A stretch of 37,021 nt of DNA from Nitrospirota bacterium (GCA_021785195.1 JAJYGC010000017.1:1-37021), one strand, 5' to 3'; numbered from the stretch's first letter, positions 28,514 through 37,021 are shown. The notes: generated from the letters alone by a model not told the origin. Numbers and translations are program-made.

Positions 28514-29569
28514 TTACCTTCCACGCCCTGACGCACTGGTGGCCCCTGAAAAATTTGAAAACCCCTTTTCCTTTTTGGGAGTTGTTTGGGGTGGGGCGGA
28601 GGCATATCCATATTGGGCGGTCACGTATTTCAGGTTTGAAAGGCCCCCCTGTTCGACGAAGGAATCCGCCAGGTCAAAATATCCTTTCGACTTCAGGTAC
28701 TGATGCACCTTGGGGAGATTGTAGCAGGGCACTTTCGGATACAGATGATGTTCGAGGTGGTAGTTGTTGAAAAAATAAACGGTCGATAGCCACCCGGAAA
28801 TGCGGGTTCTGGAGGTCCGGAAGAGACCGGGTTCGGTTCCCGCATGTTCCAGATAGGGTCTCAGTCCAGTGAGAAAAACGACGAGCAGGTGCGGTAACCC
28901 GATCGCGGCAATCCCGGCGATCGGGTTTTTTGCGATCAGCCAGCCATAGGCTGCGACCCATACAGAGGCCATGATGATATTCAGCCACGCCATGGCCTGA
29001 CGCTCCTTTGGGGAAAGGGGATAACCCTTGACCTCGAACTTGAGCGTTCCGAATGCGGCCTGGATCCCGTTGACGAGGTAGTGCCAGTCGGCCACTAGTC
29101 TGGCCAACAGAAGCCGTTCCAGAACGGTGTGGAACTGCTCGAAAATCTGTCGGTCCGGGTCCTCCTCGCGATTGGCAAACCGGTGATGGTTCCAGTGCGA
29201 CAGGGCAAATCCGAACCCCATGTGGCTGAAAATCATTGAAGAAAAGGAGATGCCGATTGCGGCGCTCAGTCGCCGGTTCTTGACGAGGTTGAAATGAAGT
29301 CCTTCGTGTCCGATCCAGCCAAACAAATGCAGACCTTGTTGTGCGACCAGGGCAAGGGAAAGGGACAGCAGGACCTTTCCAAATGTGCCAATCGCGCTGT
29401 ACCCCACGACCCAGTAAATCCCTGCCACCGGCAAGGCAAAGACCAGAAATGCGTAAACCAGAAAGACAGTGGTCATGATGGCTGACCGGTCAAAATATTC
29501 CCTTGGCAATTTCGGGAGTCTTGATAGATCCACCTGTTGTTCTTGTAGGTTGTTCGTCTGGGCCTGCAT
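28514..29569 (-). CDS. Membrane fatty acid desaturase
   Basis: A 351-residue integral membrane di-iron desaturase. The three histidine boxes are HEGLH (88-92), HWNHH (125-129) and HLEHH (271-275), with hydrophobic pairs around residues 33-75 and 195-235. It introduces a double bond into an acyl chain; position and carrier (lipid, CoA or ACP) are not readable. The frame opens at a GTG two codons earlier, but the ATG at 29569 has AAGGAG 7 nt upstream. It is directly downstream of rpfF on the same strand, which suggests a link to the fatty-acid signal or to membrane adjustment. The C-terminal 25 residues are low in complexity and rich in serine and lysine. Confidence 0.92.
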   Translation of the reverse strand: MQAQTNNLQEQQVDLSRLPKLPREYFDRSAIMTTVFLVYAFLVFALPVAGIYWVVGYSAIGTFGKVLLSLSLALVAQQGLHLFGWIGHEGLHFNLVKNRRLSAAIGISFSSMIFSHMGFGFALSHWNHHRFANREEDPDRQIFEQFHTVLERLLLARLVADWHYLVNGIQAAFGTLKFEVKGYPLSPKERQAMAWLNIIMASVWVAAYGWLIAKNPIAGIAAIGLPHLLVVFLTGLRPYLEHAGTEPGLFRTSRTRISGWLSTVYFFNNYHLEHHLYPKVPCYNLPKVHQYLKSKGYFDLADSFVEQGGLSNLKYVTAQYGYASAPPQTTPKKEKGFSNFSGATSASGRGR

Positions 29570-29626
29570 CCTCACTCTCCTTAGTCCTTATTGCGGCGTG
29601 TTTTCCAATGGGATCCCGGAAGGTTC

Positions 29627-29688
29627 GTCGCATGCAGCATCTATCCCCTCTCACCGGTCAGGGAGGGGGGATAGATGCTGCATGCGGC
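29627..29688. repeat. Long perfect inverted repeat between rpfF and the desaturase gene
   Basis: Arms 29630-29648 and 29667-29685 are 19 nt and perfectly complementary. Pairing extends with two G-T wobbles to 29627-29652 against 29663-29688, leaving a 10-nt loop. On the minus strand it lies after the rpfF stop and before the desaturase start. No T run follows, so it is not a standard terminator. It could stabilise the rpfF mRNA, partly block read-through, or be a palindromic repeat element. Confidence 0.75.
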
Positions 29689-29716
29689 AGGGATCGCCGA
29701 CAGATGGGTCCCCTGT

Positions 29717-30577
29717 TTATGCGGCTGCCGGCTTTGCCGATTGCCGGGAAACCAGTCGGTCCATCATCCGGAGATCCCGGTCTTCAAGTTTCAATGCGGC
29801 ATCGACCCAGATCTCGGTAATGTGCATCAATTCCTCGTAAGAAACGGGATTGCAGAATTTTTTGACTTCCCGGATGGCATGGAAGCCGTTTCGAAACTTG
29901 TTCGCCTTGCGGATATATTCGTAAACCATCCGCTCTCCCTGGCCTTCTTCCGCCAACACATCCACAACCCCCATTTCGAACAATTCTTCCGCCGAGAGGA
30001 TCGACCCGCTCAGGATCAGTCGTTCGGCTTTGGCAGGACCGATTTTCCGAGAAAGAAAGCTATAGGCGCCCATTCCTGGAAAAAGATTGAAAAGGATTTC
30101 AGGCAATCCCATCTTGGCCTGTTTTTCAGCGATCAGCACATCGCAGGCCATGGCGCATTCAAATCCTCCCCCAAGGGCATCCCCCTGGACGAGGGCAATG
30201 GAAGTGATTTCACGGTTGAAATGGGCAACCCCCCCATAGATGGCATTAATGCAGGACCTTGCATAGGAGAGGAGTCCACTTCGATCATGTTCGGCGATCA
30301 GGCTTCTGAAAAGGTTCAGGTCCCCTCCGTAGTTGAAGATTCCCGGAACCTTTGAAGCCTGGACCATATACCTGACGTCCCGATCCGCCTGGATCGAGAG
30401 ATGGTTGGCGTAATGCTGAAGGTCTTCCAGCATGGTGGGCGTAAAGCAGGGGCGGGGATTCCCCTTCATGTAACACCAATCAATCTGGTAGTTGGCATCA
30501 TGGGAGATCGAAAGCTGGGAGTAGGTGGGGCAAGGAACGGTCTGAGTCGCCAGGTTTGGGATTGTCATGGTGTCCAT
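29717..30577 (-). CDS. rpfF: DSF synthase, RpfF-type enoyl-CoA hydratase/thioesterase
   Basis: RpfF, 286 residues, of the crotonase fold; makes cis-2-unsaturated fatty acid signals (diffusible signal factor). It carries FNYGGDLNLF, SIALVQGDALGGGFECAM with E140 and MGLPEILFNLFPGMGAYSF with E160. These match the two catalytic glutamates E141 and E161 of Xanthomonas RpfF. The C-terminal ITEIWVDAALKLEDRDLRMMDRLV is also strongly RpfF-like. The open frame extends 31 codons upstream, but ATG at 30577 has GGAGA 6 nt before it and gives the normal length. It lies on the same strand as the rpfC and rpfG genes upstream and the desaturase downstream. Confidence 0.93.
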   Translation of the reverse strand: MDTMTIPNLATQTVPCPTYSQLSISHDANYQIDWCYMKGNPRPCFTPTMLEDLQHYANHLSIQADRDVRYMVQASKVPGIFNYGGDLNLFRSLIAEHDRSGLLSYARSCINAIYGGVAHFNREITSIALVQGDALGGGFECAMACDVLIAEKQAKMGLPEILFNLFPGMGAYSFLSRKIGPAKAERLILSGSILSAEELFEMGVVDVLAEEGQGERMVYEYIRKANKFRNGFHAIREVKKFCNPVSYEELMHITEIWVDAALKLEDRDLRMMDRLVSRQSAKPAAA

Positions 30578-31328
30578 TGTCGTTCTCCGGGGTTGATGAT
30601 CGTTTGGGTTAATCATTATTTGAAAGCTTGGAGGTTTGGTTTGCAAAAATACCTGATTGTTTTCATCCATACTTTCCGGGAAATGGATTCCGTGAAAACA
30701 GGAAATGGTTTCCAGCTATCACAAAAACCACCGCCTTGGAAAAGAGCGTAGCACGCAATTTTTATGTTTTCAAGCGTAAAAAAAGATTATATTTTTTTAT
30801 TATTAGATTTATTTAATAAAAAATACAAATATGTTGTCATCCTTTCTCGAGAAGGGTTGGAAGGGATGTGGAGAACCGCCAGATTGTCTTTTCAGGACAG
30901 GGAAATCGGATGGGAGGGGCGATAAGATCCAGTGGGAGAAGGCGTTTTTCTGAGAGACCAAAAAGGTCTCTCCGGGGCAAGGAGGCGTCAAAGGATCAAT
31001 GAGAGGTTGCAAGGAATGTCCCCGACTGGGTTCGAGTGGATTGTTGAACCGGCATTAAGCCACTCCTGATGAGGGGTCCGGATGAAAGGCAACCTTATCG
31101 TTTGCTGAAAACCGGTTGACGAATTTCCGGTGCGCATGATGATTAAGGATCCGTCAGACGGGGTGAAACCGCGAAGTCCGGAATCCTTGGAAGCATTGAA
31201 TGATAATTTCCTTCTTCCGGCAAGATCGAAAGACACGCAGTGATGTGACCGGGATCAAATTTTTCGGGTGACCGGTTCCGGAAGGCAGCGGTTTGAGTCA
31301 GGGGTTGAAAGGGAATGTTGCTCTTGGG
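30578..31328. promoter_or_regulatory. AT-rich rpfF upstream region with sigma-70-like promoter
   Basis: A 750-nt stretch between rpfF and rpfC without a convincing gene. A candidate minus-strand promoter has -35 TTGAAA (30768-30773), a 17-nt spacer and -10 TACGCT (30745-30750), giving a leader of about 160 nt. Upstream of it, 30775-30835 is extremely AT-rich, like an UP element or H-NS-type binding region. A small hairpin (8-bp stem, loop AAAAA) lies at 30952-30972. An 82-codon frame at 30988-31236 lacks support. Confidence 0.35.
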
Positions 31329-33878
31329 TCATGAGTGTTGAGGGTTGGGGAAGTTTTCCTGGATTCCGTTGATCACCGACTCCAGTGCTGAAGCAGTTTT
31401 TCGAAAAGTTTCATTGAGCGTCTCCCGAAGGGGCAATGCACGGTCTTGGAGGATCTCCTGAACACCGACCGATTCGGCGTCCCGGCAACTGTCTGCCAAT
31501 TGAGTTCCCCCGATCTGGAGCGCACTTCCCTTGAGGGCGTGGACTGCATCCTGGAACAAGAGAAAATCATGGACAGAAAGTGCATGGTCCATTTCCCTGA
31601 ACAGTTTTTCTCCTTCCGCAAGAAAGCCGTTGAGCAGATCTTTCAGGAATTGGGGATCCTGACTATAGGTCCGAAGTTCCTGGAGGATGCTGAGATTGAC
31701 CAGAAGGGAGGGGTCCGCTGGTCCCTGCGACGGGTTCATTTTCTCTTTTTTACTGGCAGATCGTTCGAGGAAGACACGCTGGACTTCATCCAGCAATCTT
31801 GATGCGTCCAGCGGTTTTGTCAGGAAGGCACTGGCCCGGGCCGTCCGGCTGGATTCGATGGCGTCTTCAGTCGCGTTGGCCGTGAGAATGATGGCCGGGA
31901 TGGGGTTGTTGCGTTCCATGAAATGATAGGCGTTCAGGACATCGAGTCCTCCCATGACCGGCATGCAGAGATCCAGGATCATGAGGTCGAAGTGGATATG
32001 ATCCTGAGACAGCATGTCGAGGGCCTGATCACCGTTTTCGACGAGATAGACCGAATGGCCCCTGCCTTCAAGAATCCCCGTGATGACCTTCTGGTTGACG
32101 GGGTGGTCTTCCGCAACCAGGATGGAAAGACCTTTCGGTAAAGCCCGATCAGGAGGATCCTTTTCTATCCGGGGGGATTTGGGATGGTGGATTGGGGGAG
32201 AAGCTCTTTGAATCCCGAAGGCGCGAGCGATTCGGACAGGCTCCGCGGGGGAGGGGATGATCGTATGGTTTCCTCCGATCGGGAGGGACTCCAGCTCTGT
32301 CGTGTCGATCCCGGATTCCGTGATCAAGATCTTGAGCGCCTGAGTGAGGAAGGGTCCGTTTCGGGGATTGTTGGAAACTTCCTTCAATCGTTCAAGATTG
32401 CCACGATCAACGGTCGCAAGAAAAACCCATGGCATGCTTTCAGCGGATTGGATTTCTCCAATCTCCGGCAGATGGATTCCCGCATCCGGCAGGTGGTGGA
32501 CAGTCACGGGATTGGCCCATTGGTCAGGAATCAGGTCTCCAGGATTTTCCTGGGAACTCCAGAAAAGGATCCGGAGGGGAAGGCGTTCCGGATTTTGGGA
32601 AGATCGCTCATCAGGCGGAAGGGCAAGGGGAATTTCGCACCAGAATGTTGAGCCTTTTCCTTCCCGGCTCCAAAAACCGATTCGACCCTTCATCAGTTCG
32701 ACGAGCTGTTTCGTGATGGACAGTCCGAGCCCGGTTCCCCCAAATCGTTTGGTCAGTGAGTCATCCCCCTGGTAAAAACTCTCGAATACCCGTTTCTGAA
32801 GATGGTCAGGAATCCCGATTCCCGTATCGCTCACTTCGAAACGAATCAGAAGCGATCCATTTTCCAGTCGGCTGGATTTCATTGAAAGAAGAATTTCCCC
32901 TGTTTCGGTGAATTTGACCGCATTTCCCAGAAGATTGACCAAAACCCTCCGGATGCCGTGCGGGTCTCCCTTTGCGTGTCGAGGGATTTTTGTGTCCCAG
33001 AATACCTTGACGGGGAGGAATTTCTTCCGGGAAAGGGGGTCGATGGTGTCAATGGCCTCCTGTATCGTCTGATAAAAATCAAAACGAACCGATTGGGCCG
33101 TCAGGTGTCCCGCTTCCCCCCTGGAAAAGTCGAGAATTTTTTCGATGATTGACGAAAGATTCCGGGCGGACATCTGGAGGGTTTCAAGCAGGGTGTTCTG
33201 TCTGGGTGTGAGGGGGGTTTCAAGCAGGAGGTCTCCCATGCCGATGATCCCGTTGAGGGGGGTCCTGAGTTCATGGCTCATGTTTGCCAGAAACCGGGAT
33301 TTGGCCCGGTTGGCTTCATTGGCCAACTCGATCGTTTTCTGGAGTTTGTCGAGAAGGATCACCATGTAAAGGGGCAGGATCACGATTCCGGCCATCTGGC
33401 TCCAGAACAGGATCTCATGGGCCTGCCAGAAATGGCTTTGGTCGTAGACCCATAATAGTCCCGCCACGGCCACGGGAACGGCAAACAGGAGGTATCGGGT
33501 TCCGTACCGAAAGCCGTTTCCCATGATGACCCACAGATAGAAGATTGTCAGGGGGATCCCCTGTTCTCCACTTTCTGCCATCACAAAGGATGCGGTAGCG
33601 AGATCGGCCACGATCACCAGGAGCTTTCGGATTGTGTTCGGAGAAGGAGATGTACGGATGGACAGAACAATCAGGATTGCAAAGAGGGCATAAGGGAGAA
33701 TGGCGGCTCTTGGGGACAATGAGATATGAGTGGCCGGGATATTGGTGGCCGACTGTCCGGGAATGAACCAGAGGTAAAGAGAGACGACCAGAGCCAATCC
33801 CAGTCGGATATAGGCCTGCTCGAATTCTGTAGAGGGGCTGCTTCTGGGTTTCCCGGTCAGACGGTCAATCCATCGCAT
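31329..33878 (-). CDS. rpfC: RpfC-like hybrid sensor histidine kinase (TM-HisKA-HATPase-REC-HPt)
   Basis: A membrane hybrid kinase of 849 residues. It has about five hydrophobic segments (25-175), HisKA with [13 protein letters not shown] (H202), HATPase with LLGNAVKF (N319), DTGIGIP and GGTGLGLSI, a receiver with AEDHPVNQK and ILDLCMP (D636), and a C-terminal HPt domain with HALKGSA (H780). This order matches RpfC, the DSF sensor. Between kinase and receiver, residues about 433-555 form an extra region with strand-helix rhythm but no acidic pocket, possibly a degenerate receiver. It lies between rpfG and rpfF on the same strand. ATG at 33878 has no strong ribosome site. Confidence 0.88.
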   Translation of the reverse strand: MRWIDRLTGKPRSSPSTEFEQAYIRLGLALVVSLYLWFIPGQSATNIPATHISLSPRAAILPYALFAILIVLSIRTSPSPNTIRKLLVIVADLATASFVMAESGEQGIPLTIFYLWVIMGNGFRYGTRYLLFAVPVAVAGLLWVYDQSHFWQAHEILFWSQMAGIVILPLYMVILLDKLQKTIELANEANRAKSRFLANMSHELRTPLNGIIGMGDLLLETPLTPRQNTLLETLQMSARNLSSIIEKILDFSRGEAGHLTAQSVRFDFYQTIQEAIDTIDPLSRKKFLPVKVFWDTKIPRHAKGDPHGIRRVLVNLLGNAVKFTETGEILLSMKSSRLENGSLLIRFEVSDTGIGIPDHLQKRVFESFYQGDDSLTKRFGGTGLGLSITKQLVELMKGRIGFWSREGKGSTFWCEIPLALPPDERSSQNPERLPLRILFWSSQENPGDLIPDQWANPVTVHHLPDAGIHLPEIGEIQSAESMPWVFLATVDRGNLERLKEVSNNPRNGPFLTQALKILITESGIDTTELESLPIGGNHTIIPSPAEPVRIARAFGIQRASPPIHHPKSPRIEKDPPDRALPKGLSILVAEDHPVNQKVITGILEGRGHSVYLVENGDQALDMLSQDHIHFDLMILDLCMPVMGGLDVLNAYHFMERNNPIPAIILTANATEDAIESSRTARASAFLTKPLDASRLLDEVQRVFLERSASKKEKMNPSQGPADPSLLVNLSILQELRTYSQDPQFLKDLLNGFLAEGEKLFREMDHALSVHDFLLFQDAVHALKGSALQIGGTQLADSCRDAESVGVQEILQDRALPLRETLNETFRKTASALESVINGIQENFPNPQHS

Positions 33879-34089
33879 GGCTGACCCGGGAGGGTTTCGT
33901 GGGGTTGAATTTGGTCCAGTTCCCCCTGATCGAAAGAACCGTCTGTCGGTGGAAGGAGAATCCTTGAGGCAGGGGACGGGAATTTTCCGTCACCTCTTTC
34001 AGGGAATGCCTTGCCCTCCTGTTGTCCATGCGACAGGTCATTGAACCGTCCTTTTTGCAGTCCGTCCGACAGTTTGCATCCGGTCTGTT

Positions 34090-35208
34090 TTACTGGGGAT
34101 CCTTGTATAGGATGAATATTTCCTGGATTTTGTCAAGGGATGACAGGAAAGCGGAAACGCATTCCGGATCGAAAAGAATTCCGGAATGTTCCCGGAGATG
34201 TGCAAGCGATTCCTCGAATGACCAGGCCCTTTTATAGTGACGGATGGAGGTCAGGGCATCAAAGACATCCGCCACGGCCACGATCCGGGCTTCGATGGGG
34301 ATTTCGGTTCCCTTGAGACCGAACGGATAGCCGCTTCCGTCATATCGTTCCTGATGGGCCAGCGCGATGAGTCCTCCCATCTGGATGAAGCGGGAAGTGC
34401 TTCCATTGAGGATCTGATGTCCGATCACCGGATGGGTCTTGATGACCTCAAATTCTTCCGGGGTCAGCGGGCCGGGCTTTTTGAGGACACTGTCAGGGAT
34501 CCCGATCTTTCCGATGTCGTGCATGGGGGCGGCCAGCTCGATTGTTTCGCAGGCATCCGGGGACAGTCCGAGGGATTCGCCGATCAGTCTGGCATAACGG
34601 GCCATCCTCACCACATGATTTCCCGTTTCAAAATCGTGAAACTCCCCCGCCTTGGCCAGGCGGAGAAGTGTTTCCCTTTCTCGCTCCTTTACAAGGTGAA
34701 TTGCTTTCTCCACTTCGATTTCAAGGGATTTTGCGTGAAGTTTCTGGTCGAGGGTCAGCTTCCTGAGGGACAACAGATTGCGGCACCGGCACTGGCATTC
34801 CAGTTGGTCGAGCGGGCGGGTCAAAAAATCGGTGGCTCCCGCTTCCAGTGCCTCGTAGCGGATATTCCTGTCTTCCAGAATGGTGACCATGATGATCGGT
34901 ATATCTTCCGCGGCAGGAAGGGTTCGTAACCGGGTGATGAACTCCACCCCGTTGATCTGGGGCATCTTGTAGTCGACCAGGATCAGGTCGGGAGCCTGCT
35001 CTGAAACCGATTCCAAGGCCTTGAGGGGATCCGCAAAGCTTCGAATGAAGATGGCGGGGCTAATCGACTTGACGATTTCTTCGAGGACCTTGCGACCGAC
35101 AAACTGGTCGTCGATGATCATGACTGAAGCGTGATCGGGAAAAGCGTGCAATGAACATCCCTCCCTTAGAAGTCTTGTTCGACGAATGCTGTTCCGGGTG
35201 GTTTTCAT
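34090..35208 (-). CDS. rpfG: RpfG-like response regulator, HD-GYP cyclic-di-GMP phosphodiesterase
   Basis: A 372-residue regulator: receiver domain (about 28-145) with MIIDDQ, phosphoacceptor D79 in LILVDYKMPQ and the FLTRPLD segment, a linker helix with KERERETLLRLAKAGEF, then an HD-GYP domain with MHDIGKIGIPD (H230, D231), KPGPLTPEE and HQERYDGSGYP (GYP at 293-295). HD-GYP proteins hydrolyse cyclic-di-GMP; RpfG does so after phosphorylation by RpfC. The match to RpfG extends across RFIQMGGLIAL and VADVFDALTS. It is upstream of rpfC by 211 nt on the same strand. Start uncertain: no clear ribosome site before ATG at 35208. Confidence 0.9.
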   Translation of the reverse strand: MKTTRNSIRRTRLLREGCSLHAFPDHASVMIIDDQFVGRKVLEEIVKSISPAIFIRSFADPLKALESVSEQAPDLILVDYKMPQINGVEFITRLRTLPAAEDIPIIMVTILEDRNIRYEALEAGATDFLTRPLDQLECQCRCRNLLSLRKLTLDQKLHAKSLEIEVEKAIHLVKERERETLLRLAKAGEFHDFETGNHVVRMARYARLIGESLGLSPDACETIELAAPMHDIGKIGIPDSVLKKPGPLTPEEFEVIKTHPVIGHQILNGSTSRFIQMGGLIALAHQERYDGSGYPFGLKGTEIPIEARIVAVADVFDALTSIRHYKRAWSFEESLAHLREHSGILFDPECVSAFLSSLDKIQEIFILYKDPQ

Positions 35209-35851
35209 ATGGGTTGGTTTAGATTGTACCGATCTCTTTTTCCGTCAGGCAATGATTGCCTTGGCGGCCGCTCCCGACGTTACCCGTGATCCACCTTGAC
35301 GCATGGTTTGATAGCAAGGATTGGGAGTTATTGGGTCAGTTTCCAAAAAGAATCACAGGAAGCCTGTCGAAAATCAATCCTTTCAAAAGTGAATGCCATA
35401 AGAGCTTATACCGAAAGAAATGCGTTGGTAAAGGCGATTGCCAGCATCTCATCCAACTTGTCCCGTGATCAAGCCAGACGAATTATACAAAATCTTGTAA
35501 TCCTTAGTGCTCTGGAGCGTTTTTTCTGCTGATTTTTTCAATGATCGGAAACAGCGAATGGAAGGCGTTCCCTATTCATTCAGTGATCAGGCTGATCCTT
35601 GTGGAAGGTAGTGTGTGGGCAGGAAAAAAGAGATGAAGGGAAAAGAAGGGGGAAAGTTCGGGACAAATTAGGGAAGTGTACGATTCGACGGGGGCTTTTT
35701 CTGTGCCGGATCTGACTCTTTGAAGTATTGGGGACGTTCCGGGTATCAACCTCCATGTTCGGTCAAAGCCCCGCTCGAGGTGTGTTACTCCGCAAGCATT
35801 TTACCGCCCAGGGCCATGGGACCCCGAGCGGAATGCGATAAGAGAAACGGC
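35209..35851. other. Intergenic region between the PEP-CTERM gene and rpfG
   Basis: About 640 nt on the minus-strand path into rpfG, expected to hold the rpf promoter. No clear promoter pair was recognised. The only protein-like frame is the small plus-strand ORF at 35296-35532, listed separately. The rest (35533-35851) shows nothing identifiable. Confidence 0.35.
35296..35532 (+). CDS. Possible small hypothetical protein
   Basis: A 78-codon plus-strand frame starting TTG. Its C-terminal half (NALVKAIASISSNL, then DQARRIIQNLVILSALERFF) looks like an amphipathic helical protein, and the codon use is more AT-rich than in neighbouring genes. There is no clear ribosome site and no known family. 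Could be a remnant of a larger gene or chance. Confidence 0.25.
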   Translation: MTHGLIARIGSYWVSFQKESQEACRKSILSKVNAIRAYTERNALVKAIASISSNLSRDQARRIIQNLVILSALERFFC

Positions 35852-36562
35852 CTAATTCCTGGCCAATAATTTGCCGGGTGACCGGGATCCAAAAACGAGA
35901 AGGCCGATCAGTGCGGATCCGAACAGCGCCAGTGAAGCAGGTTCGGGGGTCGATGACAGGGGCGCATTGGTTCCACCCACCTCGAACGAGGTGGGATTGG
36001 TCTGGTACTTGATTGCAAATTGGGACAGGTCGACCGACGTCAGGGATGTGCCTGAAAGGGTCAGGTCGAAACTCGTGCTGTTCCCGGATTGGAGACCATT
36101 GTTGATTGAGCCGCCGTTGCAATTGTTCCCGGCATAGACGCAGACGTTGATGTTTTTAAAACCTCCGGGGAAATTTCCCGGGTCGGACGTGTTGCCGAAG
36201 ATTGTGTTCCCTGAGATCACTGCGGAGGTGTTGGGGCTGGTTTCTATCCCTAGAGCCAAGATGGCGCTTTGAATGGACGTGGGCGTGGTATTGTCCAGAG
36301 AAACCCCCAGAATGACGTTGGAGGAAGTAAACTTCGAGACGGTGAAGGTTCCTGTGGTCGTGAGATCGCTTGTCAATCCCGTCGTCGAAGTCGGAACCAT
36401 CCAGTCGATGGTGAAGGAATTCCCCAGGCTTTGGGGTGTGATCATGTCCGATACCGTCGCATTGGCCCGGGTTGGCAAAATTCCTCCAAACAAGGTCAGA
36501 GTTGTCAAAGCAAGCGCGCTGGCCCATGTTTTTATCGAGATGTTTCTTTCAAAGCAGGTCAT
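35852..36562 (-). CDS. PEP-CTERM sorting-domain surface protein
   Basis: A 236-residue exported protein. The N-terminal signal peptide (basic ERNISIK, hydrophobic core to LFGG, cleavage near ANA) is followed by a threonine/serine/asparagine-rich body. The C-terminal sorting signal is STPEPASLALFGSALIGLLVF with a short basic tail, recognised by exosortase. A two-cysteine motif CVYAGNNCNGG lies mid-protein. Function unknown; such proteins often belong to biofilm or extracellular matrix. The frame opens 29 codons earlier, but ATG at 36562 has GGGAGAG 7 nt upstream and starts the signal peptide correctly. A sigma-54-like promoter lies about 75 nt upstream. No exosortase gene is in the window. Confidence 0.9.
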   Translation of the reverse strand: MTCFERNISIKTWASALALTTLTLFGGILPTRANATVSDMITPQSLGNSFTIDWMVPTSTTGLTSDLTTTGTFTVSKFTSSNVILGVSLDNTTPTSIQSAILALGIETSPNTSAVISGNTIFGNTSDPGNFPGGFKNINVCVYAGNNCNGGSINNGLQSGNSTSFDLTLSGTSLTSVDLSQFAIKYQTNPTSFEVGGTNAPLSSTPEPASLALFGSALIGLLVFGSRSPGKLLARN

Positions 36563-36637
36563 GCCTGATCTCTCCCGGGTTATCTTGTTTGTTGGGTAGT
36601 TCGTGTGGTTAGAAGAATTCTCTGTTCTAAAAATTTT

Positions 36638-36653
36638 TGCATAAATCATGCCA
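36638..36653 (-). promoter_or_regulatory. Sigma-54-type -24/-12 promoter of the PEP-CTERM gene
   Basis: The minus strand reads TGGCATG-ATTT-ATGCA, against the consensus TGGCACG-N4-TTGCA. The invariant GG and GC are separated by exactly 10 nt. Transcription would start near 36627, about 65 nt before the ATG. PEP-CTERM genes are known to be controlled by RpoN with the PrsK/PrsR pair in other bacteria. The surroundings (36600-36770) are AT-rich. Confidence 0.55.
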
Positions 36654-36888
36654 AATTTTAACAGACAATTAATTTAAGAGCTGTTGCTATATTTTTTCAT
36701 TGCAAGCAATTTTTTTTCCGCGATTTTTCGTCAAAACTGATAAGAATGATGACAGGTCATGGAAAAAAAATTGACAGGGACAGACACCCATTAGCTGTCG
36801 GTTCGGGGAGAAATGTAATCTTGGGAAGGTTCCCAGGAAGGGTTGGAGGATCAGCATAGATGGAGGGAAAACCGATTCTCTGGGAGTA

Positions 36889-37021
36889 TGTAAGTGCAAA
36901 ATTTCCTTTTCGGGAGCCACCCGATTTCACCGTAGGGAGCCACCCGATTTCCTGAATGGGGTCCACTCGATTTCCTCATAGGGAGCCATCCGATTTCCTG
37001 AACGGGATCCACCTCGTGAGC
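36889..37021. mobile_element. Possible terminus of an IS21-like element (partial)
   Basis: The sequence from TGTAAGTGCAAAATTTCC at 36889, followed by regularly spaced GGG(A/T)CCA-type repeats, resembles the multiple terminal repeats at the ends of IS21-family elements. No transposase is inside the window, so the call rests on repeat architecture alone. The rest of 36663-36888 shows no supported gene. Confidence 0.3.
36912..37021. repeat. 23-bp tandem repeat array, cut by the window edge
   Basis: Units begin at 36912, 36935, 36958, 36981 and 37004, an exact 23-bp period. Each reads GGG(A/T)(G/T)CCA(C/T)(C/T)CGATTTC with a variable 6-nt tail; the fifth is incomplete and divergent. The array probably continues to the right. 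Confidence 0.85.

Noticed and set aside
30952-30972. Hairpin GAGAGACC-AAAAA-GGTCTCTC as a terminator
   Set aside because: Neither strand has a T run after the stem, and no gene ends close to it.
36912-37021. CRISPR array
   Set aside because: The units are contiguous 23-bp repeats with only about 6 variable bases, without unique spacers of 30 nt or more and without cas genes.

Overview
The window is a high-GC bacterial chromosome segment with tightly packed operons, many 4-bp stop/start overlaps, frequent TTG and GTG starts and strong AGGAGG-type ribosome binding sites. A DSF-type RpfF/RpfC/RpfG signalling locus, a PEP-CTERM protein, a rhamnose-precursor operon, glutamate decarboxylase and a large trehalose/alpha-glucan cluster together fit a Gram-negative acidophile or iron oxidiser of the Leptospirillum type (Nitrospirota). 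That assignment is inference from gene content; no marker gene in the window proves it.

Left part (1-12.2 kb). A tRNA-Lys(UUU) gene lies at the left edge on the minus strand. The leuC-leuD-permease operon (minus) faces rfbB-rfbA-rfbC (plus), and the two diverge from one short intergenic region. Next come an MHS-family MFS transporter (minus), a PAS-GAF-PAS-GGDEF-EAL cyclic-di-GMP protein, a SixA-type phosphatase and a glutamate decarboxylase gene broken by a one-base frameshift in a homopolymer.

Centre (12.7-24.8 kb, all plus). A six-gene cluster encodes treZ (apparent CTG start), treY, a TreS-like protein whose catalytic residues are lost, an intact treS, glgE and maltokinase. The TreY/TreZ pair releases trehalose from alpha-glucan. 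The TreS, Mak and GlgE enzymes convert trehalose to maltose, then to maltose-1-phosphate, then back into alpha-glucan. The cluster therefore encodes both directions of a glucan-trehalose cycle plus a predicted pseudoenzyme.

Right part (24.8-37 kb). An IS200-type transposase relic has a stop codon just before its presumed catalytic tyrosine. It is followed by a YaiI-family protein, a zinc alcohol dehydrogenase and a VOC-domain protein. On the minus strand are a membrane fatty-acid desaturase, rpfF (DSF synthase), an rpfC-like hybrid kinase and an rpfG-like HD-GYP regulator: synthesis, sensing and c-di-GMP output of a fatty-acid quorum signal. A PEP-CTERM surface protein with a sigma-54-like promoter follows. 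The window ends in a regular 23-bp tandem repeat that may be the end of an IS21-like element.
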